Assembly (NCBI GenBank): GCA_046760445.1
Contig: JBHIEE010000003.1
Coordinates: 1 to 59,273 of the forward strand
Direction: 5' to 3'
Source of the DNA: JBHIEE01 sp046760445
GTDB lineage: Bacteria > Acidobacteriota > Aminicenantia > JdFR-78
DNA: 59,273 nucleotides
A program made the translations under genes and the position numbers. Below are positions 1 to 9,102 of the stretch, one piece after another; position 1 is the first letter of the stretch, and every line of letters begins with the position of its first letter. The notes beneath the pieces are model-generated. The model did no database searches. It saw only the letters and a program-made list of their open reading frames with translations, and was not told the origin of the DNA.

Positions 1-175
1 AAAGCAAGTAATTACGACTTAGAAGAGCGAACTTATCAGTTTGCTAAAAATATAGTTCTTTTTTGCAAGAAATTGCTTCTATAATAGAGAAATCATGATA
101 ATCGGTTTGGATATTGGAATTTGCTTGCCCTGGAGCATGCGAAGCATTGGTATAGGGGAATTTATTTGATATTTG
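1..175 (+). pseudogene. Decayed four-helix-bundle (23S IVS-like) gene remnant, copy A
   Basis: Bases 1-77 are nearly identical to 52931-53007, where the same stretch encodes the N-terminus of a four-helix-bundle protein (residues YDLEERTYQFAKN). In this copy the frame is lost after about base 77: some 15 bases present in the other copy are missing, and an unrelated stretch with a CCTGGAGCATGCGAAGC core is inserted around 121-155 before homology resumes with TTATTTGATATTTGG. It cannot encode a functional protein and is cut by the window edge. It belongs to the repeat family also seen at 40346-40580 and 52815-53145. The rest of the gap to 293 holds only a further repeat-like tail and the ribosome binding site of the next gene. 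Confidence 0.6.
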
Positions 176-293
176 GTGTTTGATATTTGGGGTTTTAACT
201 TAGGTGGAGGTGAAGCACAAAGACAGGATATGAAAGTCCTGGCCCGTGTTTGATTTTTATGTCTGAAAAAACTTATATTAAGGAGGAGGTTTA

Positions 294-3125
294 ATGAAAA
301 AATTTACTATTATTTTGTTTGTCTTACTAATTAGTGTTACTTTTCTCTTAGCTCAAGATAAGCTTCAAGTCAAAGCTCAGGAAACCAAATATTCAACCAC
401 GGAGAAGCCAACTGATCCAATTACTCGACTAGAATCCTTTGAGCATCATTTCGCTCTAAAAAACAATTCTCTATTCAAAAACCTAAAATGGAGATCAGTC
501 GGCCCTCAAGTTCAGGGAGGTAGAATTGTTGATTTGGCTATTCCCAAAGGGAACCATTTCATCATTTATGCCGCTACTGCGTCAGGCGGCCTGTGGAAAA
601 CAGAAAACAATGGAACTACCTGGGAACCGATTTTCGATAACGAATCTTCAATAACCATTGGCGATATTGCTGTTGCTGATTCTGATCTCAATATAATTTG
701 GGTTGGTACTGGAGAGAATAATAGCAGCCGAAGTTCCTATTCCGGGACAGGAGTATTTAAGTCCACAGATGGTGGTAAAACCTGGCAGAATATGGGATTA
801 ACTGATACTCATCACATTGGTCGGATTGTTATCCATCCTGAAAATCCAGATATAGTCTATGTAGCTGCGATTGGACACTTATATACAGATAATGAAGAGC
901 GAGGAGTGTTTAAGACTCCAGATGGAGGTAAAAATTGGGAGAAAATATTATATATTAGTGATAAAGTAGGAGCGATTGATTTGGTTATGGACCCTTCAGA
1001 TAGTAATACTCTGTACGCTGCAGCTTGGGAGAGGAGTAGAAAAGCCTGGAATTTTGTTGAAGGTGGTGAAGAAAGTAGAATATACAAGACTACAGACGGT
1101 GGCAAAACTTGGAAGCAATTGACCAATGGTCTTCCTGCTGGAGAAAATGTGGGTCGGATTGGATTGGCGATTGCTCCTTCTAATCCTAATGTTATCTATG
1201 CATTAATTGATAATCAAGCTAAACGTCCAGAAGAGAAACCTGAAAAGAAAAAAGAAAAAGAAACATCAGGCATTACTCTCGAGCAGTTGGAGAAAATGAC
1301 TTCAGAAGAATTTCTTAAACTTGATCCCAAGAGAATTCAGCTCTTTTTGAAAGAGAACAATGTTCCTAAAGAATATAGTGCAGAAATGATAATTGATTTG
1401 GTTAGAAAAGGTCAGCTTGACCCTCCAACCATTGCTCAATATCTGCTTGATGCAAACCGGAGATTATTTGAGACAAACATTATTGGAGCAGAAGTCTATC
1501 GCTCTGATGATGGAGGTGAAACATGGCGAAAAATGAATGAAAAATATATTGATAATTTCTGCTACACTTATGGTTATTATTTTGGTAATATTCGTGTTTC
1601 TCCTGATAATGAGAATCAAATTTATATTCTTGGTGTACCTCTCTTAACTTCTAATGACGGAGGAAAAACTTTTCAATCAATTGGAGGAAGAGGTGTTCAT
1701 GCTGACCATCATGCTCTTTGGATTGACCCTAAAAATCCTGATCGGTTAATTGACGGAAATGATGGAGGTTTAAATTTTTCTTATGACCGGGGCAAGACTT
1801 GGCAGAAGATTAATAATTTACCTATTGGTCAGTTTTATACGATAACCGTTGATATGGAAAAACCATATAATATTTATGGTGGCTTACAGGACAATGGAGT
1901 AATGTATGGACCCAGCAATAGTATTCCTGGTGTTACTGATCCTTGGAAAACAATTTATGGTGGCGATGGCGCCTATGTTCAGATTGACTCTACTGACTCA
2001 AATATAGTCTATGCTGAATCTCAATTTGGAAATATATCAAGAATAAATAAAAAAGATGGCACCAAAAAAAACATCAAGCCTAAGGCTAAAATTGGTGAAA
2101 CTCCTTTAAGATATAACTGGCAAACTCCTTTTCTTATTTCCCATCACAACCCCTTTATTCTCTATTATGGAGCCAATAAATTATTTAAATCATTGGACAG
2201 GGGAGACCATTGGTGGCCTATTAGTGATGATTTAACCACTAATCTTCAACCTCAAGGAGACGTTCCTTATAGCACAATTACCACTATTTCTGAGTCTCCA
2301 ATTCGCCCTGGATTACTCTATGCTGGCACTGATGATGGTAATCTCTGGGTGACTAAAAATGATGGTGCTACCTGGGAAAAGATAAATCAAGGTTTACCCA
2401 AGAGATGGGTTAGCCGGGTCGAAGCTTCCCGTTTTGATGAAGGGACTGTTTATGTCAGTTTCACTGGATACAGAAATGATGATTTTGAAAAGTATCTTTT
2501 CAAATCTACTGATTATGGAAAAACCTGGGTTTCCGTTGCCAATAATCTTCCCTCAGAACCAATTAATGTTATAAGAGAAGATCCAAAGAATAAAAATATT
2601 CTTTATGTTGGGACTGATTTAGGAGTTTACATCACCATTGATGGCGGTCAAACTTGGCATTCTCTTTGCAATAATTTGCCAACCATTGCTGTTCATGATT
2701 TAATAGTTCATCCCAGAGATAATGATTTGGTGATAGGCACTCATGGTAGAAGTGTTTATGTTATGAATATTGAAAATATTCAGAAATTTGATGAAAAAAT
2801 ACAGGCTAAAGATGTTTATTTATTTGATATCAAGCCCGTAAAACTGAGAAGATATCGGTATGCTCCACAACCTCAGGCTGAGATTTATTATTATTTGAAA
2901 GAAAGTCAAAAAATACGAATTTCTATTCTCGATGATTCTGGAAAAGTGATTAGAAGACTTGAAGGAACTAATGATCCAGGATTTAATCTTGCTATCTGGG
3001 ATTTGAGGGTGGAAGACAAAGGTGAAAGAAAACAGTATGTTAAACCAGGAACCTATACTGTTGAACTTGCAGCTGAAAAGATTAAAATAAAGAAAAAAAT
3101 TGAAGTTCAGCTGTCCAAAAATTAA
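294..3125 (+). CDS. Secreted Vps10/sortilin-like Asp-box propeller protein
   Basis: A 943-residue exported protein. Residues 1-20 form a signal peptide (KKFTI, a hydrophobic core, then LLAQ). The body is a large beta-propeller with many Asp-box/BNR motifs of the pattern S/T-x-D-x-G-x-T-W, for example STDGGKTW, TTDGGKTW, SDDGGETW and TIDGGQTW, which is the Vps10/sortilin-like architecture common in secreted proteins of Acidobacteria and Aminicenantes. A charged insert rich in E and K (about residues 305-390) separates two propeller halves. The C-terminus (about 860-943) looks like a FlgD-type Ig-like domain (NLAIWDLRVED, PGTYTVEL). A strong AAGGAGGAGG precedes ATG 294. It lies 44 bp before an M64 peptidase on the same strand. 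The substrate is unknown; a role in peptide or glycan binding or hydrolysis outside the cell is inference. Confidence 0.85.
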   Translation: MKKFTIILFVLLISVTFLLAQDKLQVKAQETKYSTTEKPTDPITRLESFEHHFALKNNSLFKNLKWRSVGPQVQGGRIVDLAIPKGNHFIIYAATASGGLWKTENNGTTWEPIFDNESSITIGDIAVADSDLNIIWVGTGENNSSRSSYSGTGVFKSTDGGKTWQNMGLTDTHHIGRIVIHPENPDIVYVAAIGHLYTDNEERGVFKTPDGGKNWEKILYISDKVGAIDLVMDPSDSNTLYAAAWERSRKAWNFVEGGEESRIYKTTDGGKTWKQLTNGLPAGENVGRIGLAIAPSNPNVIYALIDNQAKRPEEKPEKKKEKETSGITLEQLEKMTSEEFLKLDPKRIQLFLKENNVPKEYSAEMIIDLVRKGQLDPPTIAQYLLDANRRLFETNIIGAEVYRSDDGGETWRKMNEKYIDNFCYTYGYYFGNIRVSPDNENQIYILGVPLLTSNDGGKTFQSIGGRGVHADHHALWIDPKNPDRLIDGNDGGLNFSYDRGKTWQKINNLPIGQFYTITVDMEKPYNIYGGLQDNGVMYGPSNSIPGVTDPWKTIYGGDGAYVQIDSTDSNIVYAESQFGNISRINKKDGTKKNIKPKAKIGETPLRYNWQTPFLISHHNPFILYYGANKLFKSLDRGDHWWPISDDLTTNLQPQGDVPYSTITTISESPIRPGLLYAGTDDGNLWVTKNDGATWEKINQGLPKRWVSRVEASRFDEGTVYVSFTGYRNDDFEKYLFKSTDYGKTWVSVANNLPSEPINVIREDPKNKNILYVGTDLGVYITIDGGQTWHSLCNNLPTIAVHDLIVHPRDNDLVIGTHGRSVYVMNIENIQKFDEKIQAKDVYLFDIKPVKLRRYRYAPQPQAEIYYYLKESQKIRISILDDSGKVIRRLEGTNDPGFNLAIWDLRVEDKGERKQYVKPGTYTVELAAEKIKIKKKIEVQLSKN

Positions 3126-3169
3126 TTGACTGAGATAAATCTAAAATTAAAGATTCAACAGGAGGTAGT

Positions 3170-4642
3170 ATGAAAAAACTATCATTTATTGTACTCCTAA
3201 TATTTTTTGGGGCAACCCTTCTCTTTGCCCAGACATCTTTTGATTTTGATAGGTTTTTTATCAATAAGACAATGCGGATTGATTATTACCACATTGGGGA
3301 TGCCAAGCAGGAATTTGTTACTTTGGACAAGGTCTATCAACAAGGAATCTGGGCAGGAAGCACGAAGAACCTCATTGATTGCTTTAACAATGGTCGCTAT
3401 TATGTCAAGATTTATGATTATTCTACTAACCAGATGATTTTCTCTAAGGGATTCGACAGCTATTTTGGGGAATACAAAACCACTAATGCAGCTCTTAAAG
3501 GGATTAAACGAACTTATCATGAGACAGTTCTCATTCCTTATCCCAAAAATAAAATTCAATTTACTCTTGAGGTGCGAGATCAGGATAATATGCTGCATCA
3601 GCTTTTCAGCCAGATAATAGATCCTAAGGGAGTTGATATCATTCGGGAGTCTCCTGTACAAGAAGTTAAAGTTTTCGAGTTCTTAAAAAGTGGTCATCCT
3701 CACAGAAAGGTGGATATTGCCTTTATTGCTGAAGGATACACTGCTTCGGAGGAAAGGAAATTCCGTTCAGATGTTCTTCGACTGCTCAAGGTCTTCTTCA
3801 ATCATAAGCCTTATAAATCTCGCAAGGACAAATTCAATATTTATGGAGTATTTAAGCCTTCTGATGAAAGTGGATGCGATGAGCCAACTTATGGAAGTTT
3901 TAAAAACACAGTTCTTAATTCAACTTTTAACTCTCTTGGTTCCCAGAGATATTTACTAACTGAAGATAATAAGAGTCTTCGGGATATTACTGCTTGTGTT
4001 CCTTATGATGCTCTATATATTCTTGTCAATACCAAGCGCTATGGTGGAGGAGGGATATATAACCTTTACTGCACAGTAATAGCTGATAATCAGTGGACTA
4101 ACTATGTTTTTCTCCATGAATTTGGTCATTCCTTTGCTGGTCTGGCGGATGAATATTATACTTCTACTGTTGCCTATAATGAATTCTATCCTCGAGGTGT
4201 GGAGCCGGTTGAGCCGAATATCACTGCCTTACTTGATCCAGAGAATCTAAAATGGAAGAATCTCTGCACTTCTGGGATTGAGATTCCTACTCCCTGGGAA
4301 AAAGAGGCTTTTGATCAGATGGATATGGAATATCAAAAGATTCGTCAAAAGATTAATAAAAAAATTGCTAAGATGAAGCGTGAAGGGGCTCCTGAATCTG
4401 AAGTCAAAAAAATAGAAGAAGAATCCGAAAGATTGTCTCGAGAACATGCTCAAAAAGTGGATGATTTCTTAAAGAAAAGTAAATATGCTGGCCAGGTGGG
4501 CACTTTTGAGGGAGCAGGGTATTCAGCTAAAGGACTTTATCGTCCAATGGTTGACTGCATCATGTTCACTAAAGGGGTTAAGCCTTTCTGTACGGTTTGT
4601 CAGCAAGCAATAATTCGAGTGATTAACCATTATACCCAATGA
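3170..4642 (+). CDS. Secreted M64-family (IgA-peptidase-like) zinc metallopeptidase
   Basis: A 490-residue exported protein with a signal peptide (residues 1-20, ending LLFAQ). The N-terminal ~140 residues look like the M64 N-terminal beta domain. The catalytic core carries HEFGHSFAGLADEYY, with zinc ligands H316 and H320 and catalytic E317, matching the HExxHxxGxxD pattern of M64 peptidases. After the active site there is a charged coiled-coil stretch (about residues 385-440) before a Cys-containing C-terminus (CIMFTKGVKPFCTVCQQ). An AGGAGG lies just before ATG 3170. The close spacing to the preceding Vps10-like gene suggests co-transcription and a shared extracellular protein-degradation role. 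The family assignment is firm; the substrate is not known. Confidence 0.88.
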   Translation: MKKLSFIVLLIFFGATLLFAQTSFDFDRFFINKTMRIDYYHIGDAKQEFVTLDKVYQQGIWAGSTKNLIDCFNNGRYYVKIYDYSTNQMIFSKGFDSYFGEYKTTNAALKGIKRTYHETVLIPYPKNKIQFTLEVRDQDNMLHQLFSQIIDPKGVDIIRESPVQEVKVFEFLKSGHPHRKVDIAFIAEGYTASEERKFRSDVLRLLKVFFNHKPYKSRKDKFNIYGVFKPSDESGCDEPTYGSFKNTVLNSTFNSLGSQRYLLTEDNKSLRDITACVPYDALYILVNTKRYGGGGIYNLYCTVIADNQWTNYVFLHEFGHSFAGLADEYYTSTVAYNEFYPRGVEPVEPNITALLDPENLKWKNLCTSGIEIPTPWEKEAFDQMDMEYQKIRQKINKKIAKMKREGAPESEVKKIEEESERLSREHAQKVDDFLKKSKYAGQVGTFEGAGYSAKGLYRPMVDCIMFTKGVKPFCTVCQQAIIRVINHYTQ

Positions 4643-4669
4643 GGCAATCTCTTTAGAGCTTTCATTATC

Positions 4670-4698
4670 TTGACTTAGGATGGGAATGTTGTTATTTT
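4670..4698 (+). promoter_or_regulatory. Candidate sigma70-type promoter ahead of the TerC gene
   Basis: TTGACT (4670-4675), a 17-base spacer and TATTTT (4693-4698). It lies outside the left inverted repeat of the TerC region and would give a leader of about 190 nt. The -10 match is weak. The leader has a 15-bp odd palindrome ATACGAAGTTCGTAT (4813-4827), and I saw no recognisable yybP-ykoY manganese riboswitch. Confidence 0.3.
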
Positions 4699-4834
4699 AT
4701 GAAAAAATAAAAAGCTTCGAACTCAGTTAAAGATATCAAATATAGTAATTGTTAAAAAGAAAATGAAGAGAATAATGATAAAAGATTTCGTATATCCATC
4801 CAAATTAAAAAAATACGAAGTTCGTATGTAATAA

Positions 4835-5945
4835 GTTAGATGAAATTGCGGCCCTAATAAACAGCCATGGTGTAAAGGAAAAAAGGGGGTTTTGATGTCG
4901 AGCCAAGTCCTATTGTGGGTTGTCTTTAACATTTTCGTGCTTGCGATGCTAACTTTGGACCTGGGGGTTTTCCATCGTAGGGCTCATGTTATTAAGATCA
5001 AAGAAGCACTCGCGTGGAGTGCTTTCTGGATTGCCCTGGCTCTTCTCTTCAATCTGGGAGTTTACTTCTGGCGTGGTCCAGAGACGGCGCTCGAATTCCT
5101 GACTGGTTATCTGATCGAGAAGTCTCTTAGCTTAGACAACATCTTCGTCTTTTTGCTGATCTTTTCCTACTTTCGTGTGCCCTCTCTTTACCAGCATAAG
5201 GTTCTTTTTTGGGGTATTCTCGGTGCGCTCATCATGCGAGCGATTTTCATTGCTACGGGTGTAACGCTGATCCAGAAGTTTCACTGGGTTATCTATATTT
5301 TCGGAGCATTTCTGATTCTGACCGGCATCAAAATGGCCTTACAGAAGGGCAAAGAAATCCATCCAGAAAGGAATCCAGTGCTCAGGCTCTTCCGCCGATT
5401 TATGCCTGTCACGGATCGCTATGAGGATGGTAAGTTTTTCGTGAAGAGAACTGGCCTTTACCTTGCCACGCCGTTGTTCATTGTGCTGCTGGTTGTTGAA
5501 ACTACAGACCTCATTTTTGCAGCAGACTCGATCCCTGCCATCCTTGCCATCACGTTAGATCCATTTATTGTGTACACCTCGAATGTGTTCGCTATTTTAG
5601 GATTACGTGCGCTCTACTTTGCATTGGCTGGTATTATGCAACTGTTTCACTACCTCCATTATGGGCTTTCTGCTATACTTGTTTTCGTGGGGGTTAAGAT
5701 GCTACTTGCTGACATCTACAAGATTCCGGTTGGCATCGCTTTAGGTGTGATAGCCAGCATTCTACTTATCTCCGTGATAGTCTCCGTTGTTCGACCGCGC
5801 AAGATAGAGATCGTCCCAGCGCCCGCCGATCCTCCAGGAGAGGAAACGAATCCTAATCGTGCGCATCAGAGCAAGGATGAATTGTGAGCCAACCGCCGAT
5901 ATTGTTCCTTGATGCAAGCAACATAAGGCCGCAACTTCATCTAAC
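4835..5945. repeat. 22-bp inverted repeats flanking the TerC gene
   Basis: The left arm at 4835-4856 begins GTTAGATGAAATTGCGGCCC. The right arm at 5924-5945, read on the minus strand, begins GTTAGATGAAGTTGCGGCCT. The two arms match at 20 of 22 positions and bracket exactly one gene, whose base composition is richer in GC than its neighbours. The layout looks like a single-gene mobile cassette. No transposase or integrase is visible. Confidence 0.7.
4895..5887 (+). CDS. TerC/Alx-family integral membrane protein
   Basis: A 330-residue polytopic membrane protein with at least seven hydrophobic segments. It shows TerC-family features: acidic residues inside membrane segments (LEFLTGYLIEKSLSLDN, VVETTDLIFAADSIPAI). 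Members of this family (Alx, TerC, YkoY) are linked to Mn2+ export, tellurite resistance or metalation of exported proteins. The ATG at 4895 is preferred over an in-frame TTG at 4892 because GGGGG sits 5 bases upstream of the ATG. A sampled 60-base line (5041-5100) is 52% GC against 38% for a line in the next gene (6301-6360), and codon choice (GCG, CTC, CTG) differs from the neighbours. With the flanking inverted repeats this suggests horizontal acquisition. Confidence 0.88.
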   Translation: MSSQVLLWVVFNIFVLAMLTLDLGVFHRRAHVIKIKEALAWSAFWIALALLFNLGVYFWRGPETALEFLTGYLIEKSLSLDNIFVFLLIFSYFRVPSLYQHKVLFWGILGALIMRAIFIATGVTLIQKFHWVIYIFGAFLILTGIKMALQKGKEIHPERNPVLRLFRRFMPVTDRYEDGKFFVKRTGLYLATPLFIVLLVVETTDLIFAADSIPAILAITLDPFIVYTSNVFAILGLRALYFALAGIMQLFHYLHYGLSAILVFVGVKMLLADIYKIPVGIALGVIASILLISVIVSVVRPRKIEIVPAPADPPGEETNPNRAHQSKDEL

Positions 5946-6133
5946 ATCGGAGTCTGTCGAAAAACTGAGTTAAAATGACTTGTCTTTTTCATTTAAACTA
6001 ACTTATTTAAAGTTATTTCCACAACTTAATTCTCTGTAATGCAATAAGCAACTTTTTATTCATTTCTTCCTTTTAACTATCATCGAACATCCAAATTACC
6101 TTCTTCCCAGTCATTTACCCATATTTAATTGTT

Positions 6134-6162
6134 TTGACATTTTTGAAAACCTATTTTAAAAT
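6134..6162 (+). promoter_or_regulatory. Promoter of the S9 peptidase gene
   Basis: TTGACA (6134-6139), a 17-base spacer and TAAAAT (6157-6162), a near-consensus sigma70-type promoter. The predicted transcript starts near 6169, leaving a short leader with the strong GGAGGAGG site before ATG 6195. Confidence 0.6.
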
Positions 6163-6194
6163 TAAATGAAAATTTCATTTTGGAGGAGGTGGAT

Positions 6195-8180
6195 ATGAAA
6201 GGACTAATTAAATCTAAATCTTTCATCTTGGCTCTATTTATTTTATTTTCAATATCTTATGCCGTTGAAGAGACCCCCAAATATCTTACTGTGAATGATA
6301 TTTTGGACATCAAAAATGTGACAGAAACCCAGATTTCACCAGATGGGAAGTGGATATTGTATGTGGTTTCAGAAGCTGATTTTGAGCAAAATTTATATAA
6401 TTCTGATATCTGGCGAGTATCAGCTGAAGGAGGAGAGCCAGTTAAAATGACCAACAGCCCAAAAGTAGATTATTCCCCTCGTTGGTCACCTGATGGCAAG
6501 AAAATTGCTTTTATTTCTGGCAGAGAAGAAAAGAATCAAGTCTGGATTATTAATCCATTCGGTGGAGAGGCTGAAAGATTGACCAATTCAAAGACTGGAG
6601 TTAAATCTTTTGAATGGTTCCCTGACAGTCAGAAAATCGCCTATTTAGCCGCGGATCCTCCAACTGAGGAAGAGGAAAAGAAGAAAAAGGAAAAAGATGA
6701 CGCTTATCTCGTTGACAAGGATTTTAAGATGACTCATATCTGGGTTATTGACTTAGAAAAAAAAGAAGAGAAAAAAATTACCTCAGGAAATTTTGATGTG
6801 ATAAATTTTTCTATCTCTCCAGATGGAAAAAACATTACTTTTGCATCTCGGCCTACTCCCAAGGTTCCAGATTATTTCAATTCTGATATATTTATCGTTT
6901 CCTCCTCTGGTGGAGAAATAAAAGACATTGTTGTTCGAGAAGGAGTTGATACCAATCCCCGTTGGTCACCTGATGGACAAAAATTAGCCTTTATTTCTAA
7001 TAATAGGGGAGATTGGATTTCCAATACATACCTTTGTTTGGTTGATCTTGAGACAAAAGAAATTAAAACTATATCTCAGGAGTTTGATGAAAGAATCAAT
7101 GCCTTCTGGTGGGATGATCAAGGAAAGTATTTATATTTCAATACTAATAAAAGGATTTATCGTCACTTATTCAAAATTTCTGTGGAGGAAGGAAAAGCTC
7201 AACAATTAACTCCGGATGATGGTTACTATAGTTCATTCAGTTTTAATCAAAATTTCAAATGGATGAGTTTCATTAAACAGAATCCTTTATCTCCACATGA
7301 TGTTTATTTATCTTTAGTAAAAAAATTTATTCCTCGAAGACTGACTGAAATTAATCCCCAGATAAAGAATTTTGTTCTTGGGAAAACCGAGATAATTCAC
7401 TGGAGAAGTTCAGATGGAATGGAAATGGAAGGATTGTTAGTTAAACCCGTTAATTACACAGAAGGAAAGAAATATCCTTTATTAGTTATTGTCCATGGAG
7501 GACCAGCTGGGGTCTTCAGTTACCGATTTTTACCACGAAGGAGTGCTTATCCAATTCAAACAATGGCTGGGCTGGGGTATGCTATATTTATGCCTAATCC
7601 TCAAGGAAGTGGTGGATATGGGGAGAATTTCAGACGAGCCAATATTCGAGATTGGGGATTTGGTGACTATCAGGATATAATGACGGGAATAAATTATTTG
7701 ATTGACCTGGGAATTGCTGATCCTGAGAAATTAGGTATTATGGGCTGGTCTTACGGAGGTTATATGACTTCATGGGTGATTACTCAGACAGATAGATTTA
7801 AGGCAGCTTCTGTTGGTGCTGGGGTTACCAATGCCTACAGTTTTTACGGTCAAACAGATATTCCTGAGTTTATGGAAAATTATTTTGGTGCTCAACCCTG
7901 GCAGGATATAGAGGAATATGAAAAGCATTCAGCTATGTTTCACATTCAGAAAGCCCGGACCCCAACTTTGATTCAACATGGCGAAAAAGACTTAAGAGTG
8001 CCATTACCTCAAGGCCAGGAGCTTTATCTCGGACTCAAGAAAAATAATGTCCCAGTAGAATTTGTCATTTATCCTCGTCAAGGTCATAGTATCAGAGAGC
8101 CGAAACTTCGGAGGGATTCGATGGAGAGAAATATCAAGTGGTTTAATAAATGGATTCTTCAGACAGAGGAAAGAGACTAA
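6195..8180 (+). CDS. Exported S9-family prolyl oligopeptidase-type peptidase
   Basis: A 661-residue exported serine peptidase. A signal peptide (FILALFILFSISYA) is followed by a WD40-like propeller with TolB/PD40 repeats (ISPDGKW, RWSPDGKKIAF, RWSPDGQKLAF) over about residues 30-370, then an alpha/beta-hydrolase domain. The catalytic triad is visible: S519 in GWSYGGY, D599 in GEKDLRVP and H631 in RQGHS. This matches acylaminoacyl-peptidase/dipeptidyl-peptidase-type S9 enzymes, which trim short peptides. The upstream TTG at 6180 overlaps the GGAGGAGG ribosome binding site, so ATG 6195 is chosen. It likely works with the secreted M64 peptidase and supplies peptides for the amino-acid catabolic genes nearby. 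Confidence 0.9.
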   Translation: MKGLIKSKSFILALFILFSISYAVEETPKYLTVNDILDIKNVTETQISPDGKWILYVVSEADFEQNLYNSDIWRVSAEGGEPVKMTNSPKVDYSPRWSPDGKKIAFISGREEKNQVWIINPFGGEAERLTNSKTGVKSFEWFPDSQKIAYLAADPPTEEEEKKKKEKDDAYLVDKDFKMTHIWVIDLEKKEEKKITSGNFDVINFSISPDGKNITFASRPTPKVPDYFNSDIFIVSSSGGEIKDIVVREGVDTNPRWSPDGQKLAFISNNRGDWISNTYLCLVDLETKEIKTISQEFDERINAFWWDDQGKYLYFNTNKRIYRHLFKISVEEGKAQQLTPDDGYYSSFSFNQNFKWMSFIKQNPLSPHDVYLSLVKKFIPRRLTEINPQIKNFVLGKTEIIHWRSSDGMEMEGLLVKPVNYTEGKKYPLLVIVHGGPAGVFSYRFLPRRSAYPIQTMAGLGYAIFMPNPQGSGGYGENFRRANIRDWGFGDYQDIMTGINYLIDLGIADPEKLGIMGWSYGGYMTSWVITQTDRFKAASVGAGVTNAYSFYGQTDIPEFMENYFGAQPWQDIEEYEKHSAMFHIQKARTPTLIQHGEKDLRVPLPQGQELYLGLKKNNVPVEFVIYPRQGHSIREPKLRRDSMERNIKWFNKWILQTEERD

Positions 8181-8253
8181 TCATTCCTTTAATTTCTTTA
8201 AATTCCATTAGGAACTAATTTTTGAGATACTGAGAAAAGAGGAGAGAAAGAGA

Positions 8254-9102
8254 ATGAGATTATTAACTTCCTTAGCTAAAACATTTGTCGCTGGTGAAAC
8301 CCAGGATGAGGCAATTAAGGTGGTCAGAAAATTAAATGAAAAGAATATCATGGCTACCCTTGATGTCTTGGGCGAGAATGTCGAGAAAAAAGAAGATGCT
8401 GAAAAAGCTGTTCAAGCTTATCTTGATCTTCTTGACAAAATCAAAGATTCAGAGGTTCAGTCTCATGTTTCTTTGAAACTGACTCAGATGGGTCTGGATA
8501 TTGATGATGAATACTGCTATCAAAATATGGTTGAAATTGTTAAGAAAGCAGAAGAAAATGACAATTTTGTCCGGATTGATATGGAGGGTTCCCATTATAC
8601 CCAGCGAACACTAAATATTTTTTTTCGGCTTTATAATGATTTTAAAAATGTGGGCATCGTCATTCAAGCTTATCTTTATCGGAGCGAAAAAGATATTCAG
8701 GAATTAAATAAGGTGAAAGCTAAAGTCAGATTATGCAAAGGAGCTTACAAGGAGCCTTCGACCATTGCTTTTAAAAAAATGAGAGATGTGAGAAAGAACT
8801 TTATCAAATTGGATGAGTCTTTATTACTTGAAGGAAATTACCCGGCTATAGCCACCCATGATGATTTGTTAATTGAAGCCACCAAGGAATTTGTTAAAGA
8901 AAACGGAATCTCTAATGACCAATTCGAGTTTCAGATGCTTTATGGAATCAGAACCAAGACTCAGGAGAGATTGGTTCAAGAGGGCTATAATATTCGAGTG
9001 TATGTTCCTTTTGGTACTCACTGGTTACCTTACTTTTATCGGAGATTGAGGGAAAGGAAAGAAAATGTCTTTTTTGTATTGAAGAATTTATTTAAGAAAT
9101 AA
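8254..9102 (+). CDS. Proline dehydrogenase (monofunctional, FAD-dependent)
   Basis: A 282-residue TIM-barrel proline dehydrogenase, which oxidises proline to 1-pyrroline-5-carboxylate and passes electrons from FAD to the respiratory chain. Family landmarks are VSLKLTQMGL, the RIDMEGSHYT strand, LCKGAYKEP, the FAD/proline-site segment EFQMLYGIR (about 228-236) and the C-terminal YVPFGTHWLPYFYRRLRER. The length is typical of the monofunctional form rather than a PutA fusion, and no P5C dehydrogenase lies beside it. ATG 8254 follows a GAGGAGAGAAAG purine stretch. Its stop codon abuts the stop of the convergent mtaB gene with no bases between. It fits a peptide- and amino-acid-using metabolism. 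Confidence 0.9.
   Translation: MRLLTSLAKTFVAGETQDEAIKVVRKLNEKNIMATLDVLGENVEKKEDAEKAVQAYLDLLDKIKDSEVQSHVSLKLTQMGLDIDDEYCYQNMVEIVKKAEENDNFVRIDMEGSHYTQRTLNIFFRLYNDFKNVGIVIQAYLYRSEKDIQELNKVKAKVRLCKGAYKEPSTIAFKKMRDVRKNFIKLDESLLLEGNYPAIATHDDLLIEATKEFVKENGISNDQFEFQMLYGIRTKTQERLVQEGYNIRVYVPFGTHWLPYFYRRLRERKENVFFVLKNLFKK

Noticed and set aside
4700..4890. yybP-ykoY manganese riboswitch ahead of terC
   Set aside because: The leader is long enough, but the conserved riboswitch core is not recognisable.
4723..4932. A 69-codon frame on the minus strand overlapping the terC start
   Set aside because: It covers the left inverted repeat and the start of terC; no start site or composition support.
5888..6010. 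Integron attC site after terC
   Set aside because: Only the 7-base core matches; the second core and the paired inner boxes at the right spacing were not found.
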